From Nephrocerus scutellatus (lineage: Eukaryota; Arthropoda; Insecta; Diptera; Pipunculidae): 64,000 bases of DNA. The stretch covers positions 20,661,277-20,725,276 of the forward strand of contig OX352761.1 of the NCBI GenBank assembly GCA_947095585.1, written 5' to 3'. Both the position numbers and the translations under genes were made by a program. This document shows positions 11,416 to 23,000 of the stretch, piece after piece; the stretch's first letter is position 1, and every line of letters begins with the position of its first letter. Under the pieces are notes generated by a model, which worked only from the letters and a program-made list of their open reading frames with translations, was not told the DNA's origin and searched no databases.

Positions 11416-12799
11416 TACCCATTCTATCCTATCCTAACGTAATCGTGCATCATTTAAAACCATTTTGAGGAGGCAATAAATTATTTACTACAAACTCACC
11501 AATTTATTCAATTCTTTTTAATCACAATTATTATTAATTTCCAACCAACACACATGCACAAGTGCATGGTCATGCATGACCAGAAAAGCTCTTAAAAGTG
11601 AAGTGACTCGAATCACAAGACACTCTAACGCTATGTAGTCATTTGTAAATTAATTATTCCAAAGTAATAAAAAAAAGACCATTTACTTGTATCTAACTGC
11701 TCACCCGTGTGCCGTTCCATCTATCATAATTCATAAACATTCTACATTAAAGTCGCACTATCATCACCCGCTGCTGTTTGTTGCATCTGTGCTAAGAAAT
11801 CGCTTTCAATAATTAAAATGCATTATACACTTCCATCTCGAAGTAAACGATTGTAGTACATGAATATGCAAATTCAAACATTTAATAAGAAAGAGCTGCA
11901 ACAATAACAACAACAACGTCCATTAAATTACGCACGATTGGTATTTTAAGTGACCCGATTTTATAAAGCGACCGACAATACTATGATGATGATGATGATG
12001 CATCGTGCATGCGGGACACACTTTACTTGCCATAGCAACGGAACGCATCGAGAGCTCAGCTTTGTAATAATAAGAAGAAGAGAAACACTTTCGACGCGAC
12101 TAAGTACAGTAGACATAAAAAAAAATTTGTCGCCGTTCGTCTTAGCAAATCGAGAAGCAATCAAAACAAATTGGTTTTCTGTAATTTCTATGGCCAGAAG
12201 CGAATATGGATATGGAGGGTATGGAAATGGGAATCAACGATTCAATTGGATGGAATTAAAAATCGATTGTAGTCTGCAATGGCACTTAATTCGTTCATTA
12301 TGTGATGATCGTAAATAGCGACATATTGTGTCGTGTCGGAGGTAATTAACGTAAAAGCCAGTTACCCGCATAATCCACCACCTTCAATAGGAAATAGGAC
12401 AAAATACGTTTCATCCCATAGGATGTGTCTGTCGTCGCATAAGCTTGGAAGCAAGAGTGCGGAGTATGACGTAAATGTAGTCTTTGTTCCCTTTGTTGTT
12501 TGCAATTTCAATGTTGTCGAATTTTTACGTCAGTAGCTCTCAAACTTCCCTTGTTTTTATTGTGGATATTCTTCTACGCTTCTGTACTGCTGCTCTATGG
12601 TCTGTATCTAATGTAACTATTAGAATTTGAAACATCAGCGCTTATATTCTGCCAAAATATTGATTTGCAGATTATTATTATTTCTACTTAAGTTTTGAAC
12701 ACACAAAACAGACGTTAATGAGAATACCGGATTCCAGGATATTCGGAATGAAACTTTTTTAAGCGCGTTGAGACTTAACTTTCTAGGCTGTGTCATGTT
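11416..12799. other. Non-coding DNA with a short ATG microsatellite
   Basis: AT-rich, apparently single-copy. A short ATG/GAT run is at 11983-12000. No exon or RNA gene is recognised. Confidence 0.45.
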
Positions 12800-12833
12800 T
12801 TGGATCGTAACGTTGCGCAAATCTTTTCTAGAA

Positions 12834-12956
12834 TTACGATCCAAGGCCTAGCTTTTGGCGACCATTTGTGTTGCGCATTTATATTTTCGGACACAAATGG
12901 AAGGGACCTACAATTTAAGGCCGGCTTCGAACGGCGAATTGAGAAGCTTTCCGTGA
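12834..12956 (-). mobile_element. SINE copy 2, truncated at both ends
   Basis: Matches the body of the SINE (GATCCAAGGCCTAGCTT, GACCATTTGTGTTG, CACAAATGGAAGGGAC, AATTGAGAAGCTTTCCGTGA) in reverse. Both the tail with trinucleotide repeats and the tRNA-like head are missing. It lies against the broken mariner at 12957, so no target duplication can be assigned. Confidence 0.8.
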
Positions 12957-13735
12957 CGCGCAAGAGATCGATTGTCAATCGGCTTGTATGGCATGTCAAG
13001 AGGCGGCACCAAACCAAAAGTCGTCCATATTCATGGTGTCGATTTGAGGCCATAAAAAGTTAGTCAGCTGGCTCTGTAATGGTCGCCATTGACAGTAACG
13101 TCGTTTCCAGCAGCGTTTTCGGAAAAATGGACCACCACTCCAAAATACTCTTGGTGGATGCATTGGCTTCTCTACGATTACCTGTGGCTGTCCCGAATCC
13201 CAATTCCCAATGTTCCCAAATCTGGCAGTTCTGTTTGTTTACATAATAGCCCCCGAGATGGAAATGCACTTCGTCTGAAAAGATGATTTTCCGGTCAAAA
13301 TCGAAGTCATTATCAAGCTGGTCTATGGCTAACGCAGAGAATTAATATCGAAGCGGATAGTCATTTGCTTTTAACTCCTGAGTCACGTCACGTCACGTCG
13401 AGTTGAGGTTGATGGATTCTGCACCACACTATGGGTCAGGCGTGCGACCTGTCCGAGCTCAAGGACCATTTCTGTTATCCAATAGCAAGCCTTTCTGATG
13501 AACTCTCTTCAACAATTTCATCATAGCGGTTCCGCTTGGCGCTCTTTCACAAGCCATATTTCTTTTCAAAATCCGCACGTTTTCGGATACATAACACTGA
13601 CATTGAATATAATTTTTCAATATTTCGAAACGCCCCTCAAGCGAAAACATGATTGTTTCGTGCCGCGGGTTATCAGACTGACGAGCTGTCAGAATTTCAA
13701 GCAAATCTTTTAAAAAAAAAAATGCCATAGCCTAT
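12957..13735 (-). mobile_element. Mariner-type transposase remnant
   Basis: Minus-strand blocks in order: an N-terminal helix-turn-helix region (13728-13459, LKDLLEILTARQSDNPRHET...), a decayed middle, then SDEVHFHLGGY at about 13280-13250 (second catalytic region) and NKQNCQIW, with a decayed MNMDDFWFGAASCHA at about 13045-13000 where FQQDGATCH is usual. Stops and frameshifts are frequent and the last third is cut off by the SINE fragment. Inactive. Confidence 0.8.
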
Positions 13736-13889
13736 GATTTAAAAACAAACCAGTAGATTGCCTACCCTTTATTAACTTACCTGTGTCTGTCTCTCTTTCT
13801 TTCGGTTTATATGTAATTCTGTCACGCATTTTTCATCCTAATGCTGTGAGTTGACCGCCTCGTATGCGTTTTTGTGGAAGACTTTTCAG
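13736..13889. other. Unique head of the TCTTGAGG array, copy 1
   Basis: Contains TTAACTTACCTGTGTCTGTC then TTCGGTTTAT and ATTCTGTCACGCATTTTT. The same order appears at 56540-56600 immediately before the larger array, so head and array appear to travel together. Confidence 0.6.
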
Positions 13890-14930
13890 CTTTGATCTTG
13901 AGGAGTGTTCTTAAGAAGACTTTATGGTGGTATTGTGAGTGGTCAGGGGTATTGGTCTTGAGGGGATCTTGAGGTGGTTTTAACAGGGTTTTGAGTGTGA
14001 TTTTGAGGGGAATTTGGGGCGCTATTAATAGCGTCTTGAGATGGTGTTAAGAGGGGGTCTTGAACGGGTCTTCAGGGGCCTTAAGATGGTCTAGAGGTGA
14101 TTTAGAAGGCGTCTTGAGGGGATTTTTAGAGAGTCTTTAGTTGGGTCTAGAGGAGAGTTTTGAGGGTGTCTTATGTTGGACTTAAGAGAGTTTTAAGGGG
14201 ATATTGATGGGGTTTTAAGTGATTTTAGGTAGTTTCGTGGGGATATTCGGTGGGGTGTTTAGGTGGTCTTTATTGGAGCTTAAGGGGTTTTGAGAGGGTC
14301 GTGCGTGGAGTGTTGAGGGTCTTTAGGTGGTCTTAAGGGGGTGTATCTTTAGAGGGATTTGAGAGGATATTTATTGAGATAGTCTTGAAGGGGTCTTAAA
14401 GGATTCTTGAGTGAGGTTTGAGGGGGTCTTAAAGGTTTTATGCGAGTCTTCAGTGGGGTCTTGAGAAGGATTCAAGGCAGTCTTGTAGTGGTTTTTAAAA
14501 AGATCTCTAGATGGGTTTTATGGGATATTAAGGAGTTTTTGATTGGGCCGACTTTATAGAGTCTTGAGGTAGTCTTTAGGTGTGTTAAGGGCGGTTTGAG
14601 AGCGTCTTTAGATGGCCTAAAGAGGGTCTTGGAGGGTGTTTTATGGGAATTTTGAGGGGATCTTTAGGGTCTTTTAAGGGGGTCCTGAGGGGGTTTCAAC
14701 AGGGTTCTTGAGTGAGTATGGAGAGTTTCTTTAATTGGGTCTTAAGGGCCTTGAGGTGGTCTGAGGGCGTTTTAAGGGGGGTTTAGTGGTGTCTTGAGGG
14801 TTCGAAAGTGGTCTTTTGAGTGGTCTTGAGGGGGTCTGAAGGTATTCTTGAGGTGGTCTTGGGATGGCCTCGAAAGATATTAAAAAAATGTTTGGGGGTC
14901 TTTTTTGGGGTTTTTGGAGGTCCCCATATT
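13890..14930. repeat. G/T-rich TCTTGAGGGG minisatellite, copy 1
   Basis: About 1 kb built of degenerate TCTTGAGGGGG, TCTTAAGGGG and TTTTGAGAGGG modules, 10-20 bp apart, nearly all with G on the plus strand. It ends in GGAGGTCCCC-ATATTATGG duplicates and an AT-rich stretch. Open frames across it are low-complexity artefacts. Confidence 0.9.
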
Positions 14931-15199
14931 ATGGAGTTTTTTGGAGGTCCCCGTATTATGGGATATTAATATGGGGACTTCCAATAAGCCCAAAAATAGC
15001 CCAAAAGAAGATTATAGGTACTTATTTGATTAAAAACTAAAAAGTATAAAATAAAACATTATAAAAATATATAATATAAATAATATAAAATATAAATAAT
15101 AATTAATTTTTTAAATGTTGCATAACTGCCCCCTAAAAGGTGGAAAATAAAATTGTGTAGGGACTAACTCCCAGGATTTTCATGACACCCGTAAATGCT
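14931..15199. other. AT-rich spacer with short inverted repeats
   Basis: GGAGGTCCCC(A/G)TATTATGG occurs twice and faces ATATGGGGACTTCC at 14969-14983. The rest is A/T-rich to 15120. No gene seen. Confidence 0.45.
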
Positions 15200-15725
15200 C
15201 TTTTCGATTTATTCAGTACTGCCTTTTGGAGTTTATTCCATAGCAGTTTACTATCAAATATCAGTCCCAGGTATTAAACCTCTTTGCTATTCTCCATTGA
15301 GGGTAACCGGGTGCATTCGCCGTAGTCTCCTTCTATTGGTACCAGTGTGGTTTTATTTGGGTTCCAGGCACCACCTGCTCGTGATGGTTAATCCGTTTTG
15401 GATTAAATTATAAAGCACTTCTCGAGCTTCCCCCTTGCCACGATGACTATATCGTCCGCGTAGCCTTGGGCATAAGTTCCTGCCTCAGCTGGTCGCTGAA
15501 GTAGTTCATCTACGAGAATGTTCCACAAAAGGGAGGACAGTACCCCTCCTTGTGTACAACTTCTTGTTGTACTCATCATAATGGTTTCATCACCGACTAT
15601 AGTTTCCGCTGTTCGGGTACTCAGCATCTCGCACATCCAATTAGTGATTATGCTGTCTATCTTCTTTCTCTCCAAAGCAATTCTTATCGCATGTGTATCT
15701 CCGATGAACAGCACTTTTTGCAAAA
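15200..15725 (-). mobile_element. Reverse transcriptase fragment, LOA/R1/Jockey type, with intact YADD
   Basis: The minus strand encodes about 106 uninterrupted residues containing CTQGGVLSSLLWNILVDELL and GYADDIVIVARGK, the RT palm with both catalytic aspartates. Beyond about 15400 the reading continues in another frame (NGLTITSRWCLEPK-like, PVTLNGE). The upstream end breaks at about 15690-15725 into the family X repeat. Too short to be active despite the intact motif. Confidence 0.85.
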
Positions 15726-16100
15726 ATTTTGGAGTCCCTGGACCCTGGGGTCGTGGGGCCCATACAAATTTTTTAAAAAATTAACCCGATTTTCTTCAAA
15801 TTTTATATACATGTGTACCTCCGACGGGAGGTCCAGAGGGTGCCCATATTAATTTTTTAAAAATTAGCCCGATTTTCTTCAAATTTTAAACACATGTGTA
15901 TCTCCGATGACACCACTTACTATTTGGAAGTGATCCCTTCTAGATATATCTCTGGTGACAACAGTTTTTGTAAAAATTTTGAAGTAAGGGGCTCTAATAT
16001 TAATTTTTTCCAAATTAACCCGGTTCAAACTTTGCACACATATGTATGTATCTCCTTTTAGAGAATTTACATGAACAATTTTTATGGGTTGTTTTTTTGA
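15700..16100. repeat. ~100-bp tandem repeat (family X), copy 2
   Basis: Three to four degenerate units with landmarks ACATGTGTA(T/C)CTCCGA, CACTTTTTGCAAAAATTTT and CCCGATTTTCTTCAAATTTT. It ends with AGAGAATTTACATGAA-AATTTTTATGGGTTG, a block that recurs at 51033-51068. The unique head seen at 10921 and 50175 is absent. Confidence 0.8.
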
Positions 16101-16829
16101 TTTTAAGATCGACAAAAAATATCAGATTTTAAAAACTAAATATTTGTGTTGTACGAACACTCACACACATATAAACATGTTGAGAACCTCTACTGAGTAA
16201 ATAGCAGTAGAGAAAAAGAAATGGAGCAGTCGCAGAAGTAAAGTCAACCACACGACAAAGAAATGGTTTCCTCAATTATTACTCGTAAATTGTCTCATAA
16301 ATGCTCAACTCTCAAGTTTTCATTGTTTTCCCCTGTGCTTTGCTTTATGTGGCGTCACTGTACCACACAAACACACAGAAAAGGTGCCATTGTTCTTTCT
16401 CGAACTTGTTGTTTTTGTTTTAAAACTGGATCTTGCGTTCCTCTTGGATATTGGCGTCTATATTTGCTATTATAGGGAATGGAACTTTACTTTTGAGCAA
16501 TTTAATTTAATTCTAGGAACTTTATGTAAAAGGTTGGTTGGTTGGTTGCCGTAAGCGACAAGTAAGAGAAAAACAGACATTCACACTATAATTGCCTTTA
16601 TTTTTACTAAATAGTCATTAAAGTTTACGTGAAATTTTCAGACCAATAATTAGTAATAAATTGTTTATAATGCAAAGAACCAACAACTATCGAAATTTTA
16701 AAATTTTATAATTAAAATTGAACAGAATTGAACCGCCTCTAGAAGCAGATATCGCCCAATGCATTTCAATATCCAATAAATCTAAATCTACGAAAAGGTG
16801 ATTTTCTCTTTTCTTATTTTAAAATTTGA
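16101..16829. other. Snmp1 downstream region and probable 3' UTR
   Basis: No gene on either strand. On the minus strand an AATAAA hexamer lies at about 16598-16604, roughly 230 bp past the Snmp1 stop codon, and is a plausible polyadenylation signal. GGTT repeats occur at 16532-16548. Confidence 0.4.
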
Positions 16830-17067
16830 TTAAAATTTATCCGTTGTGCTCTTTTGATTGGATAAATCCGCCTGAATGGGCGGCGAGGGTTGTTGTGATG
16901 GTGATGGTGTAACCGCAGTAACATTGCTCGAATTGGCTGTCGCCTTCATTGGCAAAGTTATATCGATACTGTCCGATTTGCTATAAATGAGATAAGCAGC
17001 AAACATAAAGCCAATCATTGACAAGGTTATGCAAGTCCATCGAAGTCCGTAGTTGAATTTAAGGCCC
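16830..17067 (-). CDS. Snmp1: Snmp1 exon 8 (last coding)
   Basis: The acceptor is TCCAG; intron 7 is 52 bp. Encodes [20 protein letters not shown] and the rest of the C-terminal membrane span, SKSDSIDI, and a polar tail rich in Ser, Pro, Thr and Gln ending DKF-stop. The tail is shorter than the one I recall for Drosophila. Confidence 0.93.
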
Positions 17068-20000
17068 CTGGAAAGATAAAAGTGATATCTGCCAGCAGTA
17101 ATGTTTGATGGATACTTACAAAAACAATGTATATTTGAGCATATCCGTGAATGTCTTATTTAGAGCGACACTCTCCTGTACCCAGAACATTGGTAGGACC
17201 ATTTTTCGGACATTCCTCATTGGTTCAACTTTCTCAACTGGTTCAACATCTAAGTTGAATTGCAAACGTTTGGCAGCTTTAAATGGTGTGCCGGACATCT
17301 GTTGCAAGGATAAGTTAGTATTTGATTTTTTTTATTTTATAAAGCCACAAATCTAATCAGCTGCTGATTGTGATGACAGATGACAGTTTTCATTTATAAC
17401 GAATAACTTACAATTTCGAAATCAATAAAAACCGCATGATCCTTCTCATTCGGATTGAGTCCGTTGACATTTTCGAACAAACTGGGATCCCCGTTGAAAA
17501 AGTGTGGCATCGAAGCGATAACTGGAGCGCCAGAGCATGGCGACAGATTCATTGTACCTTTGACCGGGCATGTCTCAATGTCTTCGGGATCATCACAGAA
17601 ACAGTGCAAGTTTTCGTCAGCCTAAAGGAAAAACAAATTAGTTGTTCCTCTTCTTCCCTTCTTCCAGCACTCTATCACACTCATTCATCTTCACACACTT
17701 TTACTTCTGTGGTTTCTTCTTCTTAACGTTTTTCTCTTGTTATTGTTTTTCTTACCCGTTAAGTGGCCTTTTTTGAAGGCAAGGTGCGTTGAAATAATAT
17801 ATCAAGGTAAGGCTGAAATGATACCCATTTTAAACATGTAAGACATGTAACAATGTAGCAGAAACAGTGTAACAAATGTAATAATGCAACAGGGTAACAC
17901 ATGTAACAATGTAACGTATGCTACTCGTAACATAGTAACACATATAACTATGTAACATGTTACCCACGTAACTATGAAATATGTGTTACAAATGTAACAA
18001 AGTAGCAACTGTAACAATGTAACGTATGTAACACATGTACTCATAGCATAAAAAAAACAAAAAAACTATATAACATGTTACCCACGTAACTATGAAATAT
18101 ATGTTACACATGTAACAAAGTTACATATGAACAATGTAACATATGTACTCATAACCCACGTAGCTATAAAATATATGTTACACATATAACAAAGTAGCAC
18201 ATGTAACAAGATAACATACGTAACTATGAATACATTAAAGGATATAATATATAAGAATGTATCAACACATGTAACAATGTAACAAAGCAATGCATGGAAC
18301 AAAGTAATATATGAAACTAAGTAAATCTAAAAAAGTAACACATATAAAATATGTAACTTAATAACTATATGTTACACATATAACAAACTAACACATGAAA
18401 CAAAGTAACATATGAAACAAAGTACATGTAAAAAAGTAACACATGTAACAGGCAGGGAGAGACAACAGCCATAGAAGCCTGCACCATCGAATGCATTAAA
18501 AGAAGGCTTAGAAAAAACGAGATCTACATTATCTCCGACAGCCAGGCCGCTATAATTAAAAGGCCCAGTTTTCATCTCCAAAACATCGTAGAGCTAATAC
18601 TGCGACCTAAATGAACTGGCCAGAACCAACAAGATCACCCTAATATGGTCTCCCGGCCGAAGGGAATCGCAATTGAAGCAGAATGGGAAGCATCAATTGG
18701 AATGAGACAAACCAACAAGCTTTTCAAATACAACATAAAAGACATAAAAAAGGCACTTAAGTTAAACCGCCATGCACTCATATCTCTTGTCTAGTATATG
18801 ACAGGAAACGGCACATTTAACGGCCACTTAATAAAAATGGGGAAATCCCAATCGGATCGCTGCCGCTTCTGCAACGGGGCAAAAGAAACGCCAGAACACA
18901 TATGTGATGCCATAACCAGGAAAAGATTTCAATACCTTAAGGCTCACACAATTCCATGTCAAAATGTCAAACCGATCGACCTAGCAGATATGGTGGCATT
19001 CATAAAGGAACTAAGCCACCACATATTGTAGCAAATATCTGTGATGCACAAATGATCTCAAGGTCGCAGTGCACAAGGCTTCTCAGCCCACCAACAATAA
19101 AAAAAAACAAATACAATGTAACACATATAACAATGTAACGTGTGTAACATATATATTATAATAACTATGTAACATGTTACTAACGTAAGTATGTTATATA
19201 TGTTACACATGGAACAAACTAGCTCATGAAACAAAGTAACATATGAAACAAAGTGCATGTAAAAAAATAACACATGTGACAATGTAAGTTATGGAACACA
19301 TGTAACATAATAACTATGTAACATGTTATCCACGTACCTATGTAGCATATGTTACACATGTAACATAATAACTATGAAACATAGTATCCACGTAACTATG
19401 TAGTATATGTTACACAACAAAGTAAGATATGCAACAAAGTACATGTAAAAAAGTAACATGTAACAATGTAACATCAGAAATAAGGTAAAACATGTAACAA
19501 AATAACAAACTTAACGAAGTAACACATGAAACAAAGTAAAATATGAAACAAATTAACTCAAGGAACAAAGTACAGGAAATAAAGTAACACATGCAACTAT
19601 ATAATACACGTAACGATGTAACACATGTTAGAATGTAACAAAGTAGCATTTGAAACAAAGTACATGTAACAACTTGACATGCACTCTTTTTACAATTCTT
19701 TCCTCTTTATCTTTATATCTATAATTCCCCTGTTCCTCTTCCTCTCTACCTTATACCATATGTTACCTACGATCTCCATTCATTACACCAAACAACCCCA
19801 CGACTACCCCACGCAATCACTTACCCTAATATCCCCTAAGTCAAGCAAATAATGCAACGCTGGCATTCCAGCATATGATGACTTTGATCGATAGACGGCT
19901 CCCAATGAGCGACAAATGTCCGGTGTAAATGCCCAAAGTCCCTGTTCCTTGGACATGTGAGGTGGAAATATGGTTGAATCTGTTCCGATGAATTGATTGC

Positions 20001-23000
20001 ATGCATCGCCATTCCAAACGTCCATTTCCGGTTCGTCAGCAAATCGAATTACTTTTCCCAGTTTCTTGATATTTTTCACCCCACGACAGACGGTAAAACG
20101 TCCGCTATCGCTGTGATTAGCCTGCGGATAGAAATGAAAAAAGTGATCAGTTAATTTTTCAATTTTGTTTTTCTATTTCCTCCAACAAACTACTCACCTT
20201 TCCAATATATGAAAATTTGAAATGTGTCTGATTGGCTTGCTGTGCCGATCTTACTTCGCCGGTGTAGAATGCTGCGCACAGTGCTTTTGCGGCAAACTCT
20301 TCCGAAGAGCAATCGATTAGAAATCCACGAAAAAATAAGTCCATAAATTTCATACTTATGAGTGCCTTTTCATCTTTAAAAACGATATTTAATGCATTCG
20401 CAACAAGATCGATCACGGCGGGCCGGTCACGCTGAACAACAATCGAAATCCCCTAATGGACATAAACTAATTTTACTCTGTTTTTGCAGTGCAAAACAAT
20501 TATATTAAAAAATGCATCAAATTGCTGTAAGACATGTCTGAACTTATCCTGGTTGTACCAATAGAAGCGTCTCTGATTGGCATCAGAATACAAAACGTTA
20601 TGTTATTAGAGATATGTACGGTATGAGCTTTGCAGTAATGACAGCATCTCTATGAACTTGTCGAGGCAATAAAGAACAACAAGTCGGTAGGACTAGATGG
20701 TATACCCGCAGAGCTTCTGCGTGCCGCTCCAACGACATCAGCAGAGCTTTTATATCCTCTTGTAGAGAAAGCTTGTAGAGAGAGAAAGTTTCTCCAACGA
20801 ATGGAACAAGGAAATGTTTGTCAAGTTCCCTAAAAAAGGTAGTCTTATGGAGTGGGAAAACTGGAGTGGCATTTGCGTTCTTCCTGCAGTTGCAAGGGTA
20901 ATAGCAAAAGCAGTACTTGAGCGAATTAAGTAACATCTGTAAGATACACTCGATGCCGAACAAGCAGGTTTCCGCACTGGAGTCTCCTGTGACGACCAAA
21001 TCAACACCCTGCGAATCATTCTTGTTTCATATTGAACAGTGCGTTGAGTTCCGGTCACCACTGCACCTGCTGTTCATCGATTTTGAGAAGGCGTTTGACA
21101 GTGTCAACAGACAGTTTATCTGGTTCGCCTTGCGCAGGAGAGGTATACCCGATAAACTAATAGCTATAATTAAAGCAACCTATGATGGCTCTAAATGTCA
21201 TGTGTTGTATAGAGGAAAGCTGAACTGGGGTACGACAAGGTTGCATTCTATCGCCGATACTTTTTTTGTTGGTGGATTAGCGATGTGCTTCGCGCAGTTT
21301 GATGAATTCGTTGTACTCTTACATCTCAACTCAAATAATCTTGACTACGCTGACGGCGCTTGCTTACTCTCACACAGGATTATGGAGCTGCACCAAATGA
21401 CAACAAATGTGAAAAGGGAAGCAAATGTTGCGGGTTTGAAGATAATACTGCCAAAACCAAAAGCATCAAGCTCGGCACTAACTCAACTTAACATTGCTGG
21501 ACAACCGGTAGAGAGAGTAGAGAGTTGGGAGTATTGTCTCGAACGCAGGTGGAACCGAACAGGACATTGTCAACCAAATCGGCAAAGCAAAATCAGTGTT
21601 TGGAATGATGTCCATGATATGGCGAAGCAATGCGATCAGCTTAAACACCAAGCAGCGACTGTTCCGTTCAAATGTTGAATCTGTGCTGTTGTATGGGTGC
21701 AGCAGTTGATGGAAGGTGACCGCTACTATCACAAAAAGATTACAAACGTTCGTAAATAGGTGCCTACGGAACATCTTAAGGGTTTTCTGGCCTAACCGTA
21801 TCTCTAACGAACATCTATACCACAGAACGGGTCAGGAACCAATAGGCACAACCATCCAACGACTGAAGTGGCAGTGGATTGGTCATACACTCCGAAAAGG
21901 CGACAGTTCCATAGCAAACTACGCAATGCAAGGAATCACTGCCTGGCAGTGCCAGCTAGTAATAATTTATGTTTATACACATGAACCCACGCCTTCCTCT
22001 TACCATCGCGTGGTGGGGTGTACTATATAGCTTATAACCATACTTAACACATAGTCTTAGTCTTTCCTATAGGCAGCCATAGTACGAAGAAAACAGAGCA
22101 CAGAAAGCAGCGCAGCACATAGCACACAGTCATTATGATGCCGCTATATGGCGTGATGTTCGTACAAAACAAAGTAACAAAGTAAGCAGCGCAGCGAACA
22201 GTGCAGCACACATCGCACAGTCAACGCATTCGCTCGACCGTTTTTTTCGTCGAATTTAGTTATTTAGTTACAAAATTGGTCACAAAGAAAGGCAATGAAA
22301 CGGGATAATAGCCTATGTTCACCCTGAAAGTCCATTCCAATTATTATTGAAAGATTATTTGATATCGGTCCAGTAGTTTCAAAGATTACCACCTACATAC
22401 AAACCAATATTACCTCTTTATAATATTAGTAATGGAAAATCATTTTGCATATACAGGATGTCACCTTATTCGTCAAGGATAATTTGGGAAGTGATTCTTG
22501 GGTATATTCTAAGAAAAAATTCTTTTTACAGTAAGGGTCTATCTCCAATGTTGACACCATTTATCGGGGATTTAAGAAAAAGCTTACTTTGGTGTACCCT
22601 GACCAATGTTAACGGAGATTGCTCTGTTAATACTAACGGTAGAAACTTCGTTAAGGACTTTATGCTTAGAAGAAATATTAGCCTTTGTAACTGCGTTTAA
22701 ATAAAGTTTATATCTTATTTAAGTCCTTAGATATTCAACTTCATTGCCTGTTCCAGTTTTCTTGCCCATGCAAATTTTTGAATTTGAGGTAAATTTTCTC
22801 CAGAAAATCCGTTATAAATACAACGTTTTATGAATTTTTTCTTATGAACGTAACAATAATATAAATCACCAACAAGTTTGCAAAAAAACTCATAGATTTT
22901 ATAATACTTGGGAAAACCTACAGCAGCAGCAGCAGCAGCAGCAGCACCTCCAAAGGCTATGAATAAAAAAGGATTTTGTGTAGTTTTGGATAAGTTTTAT

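Noticed and set aside
17802..19658. Minus-strand Tyr/Cys/Thr/Leu-rich frames in Snmp1 intron 5
   Set aside because: They translate the ACATGTAAC array and change frame with each unit; no exon of the CD36 family is missing here.
20598..21061. Minus-strand frames of 103-133 codons in Snmp1 intron 3 as extra Snmp1 exons
   Set aside because: They are antisense to the RTE-like reverse transcriptase, and exons 3 and 4 already join in phase with continuous CD36-family sequence.
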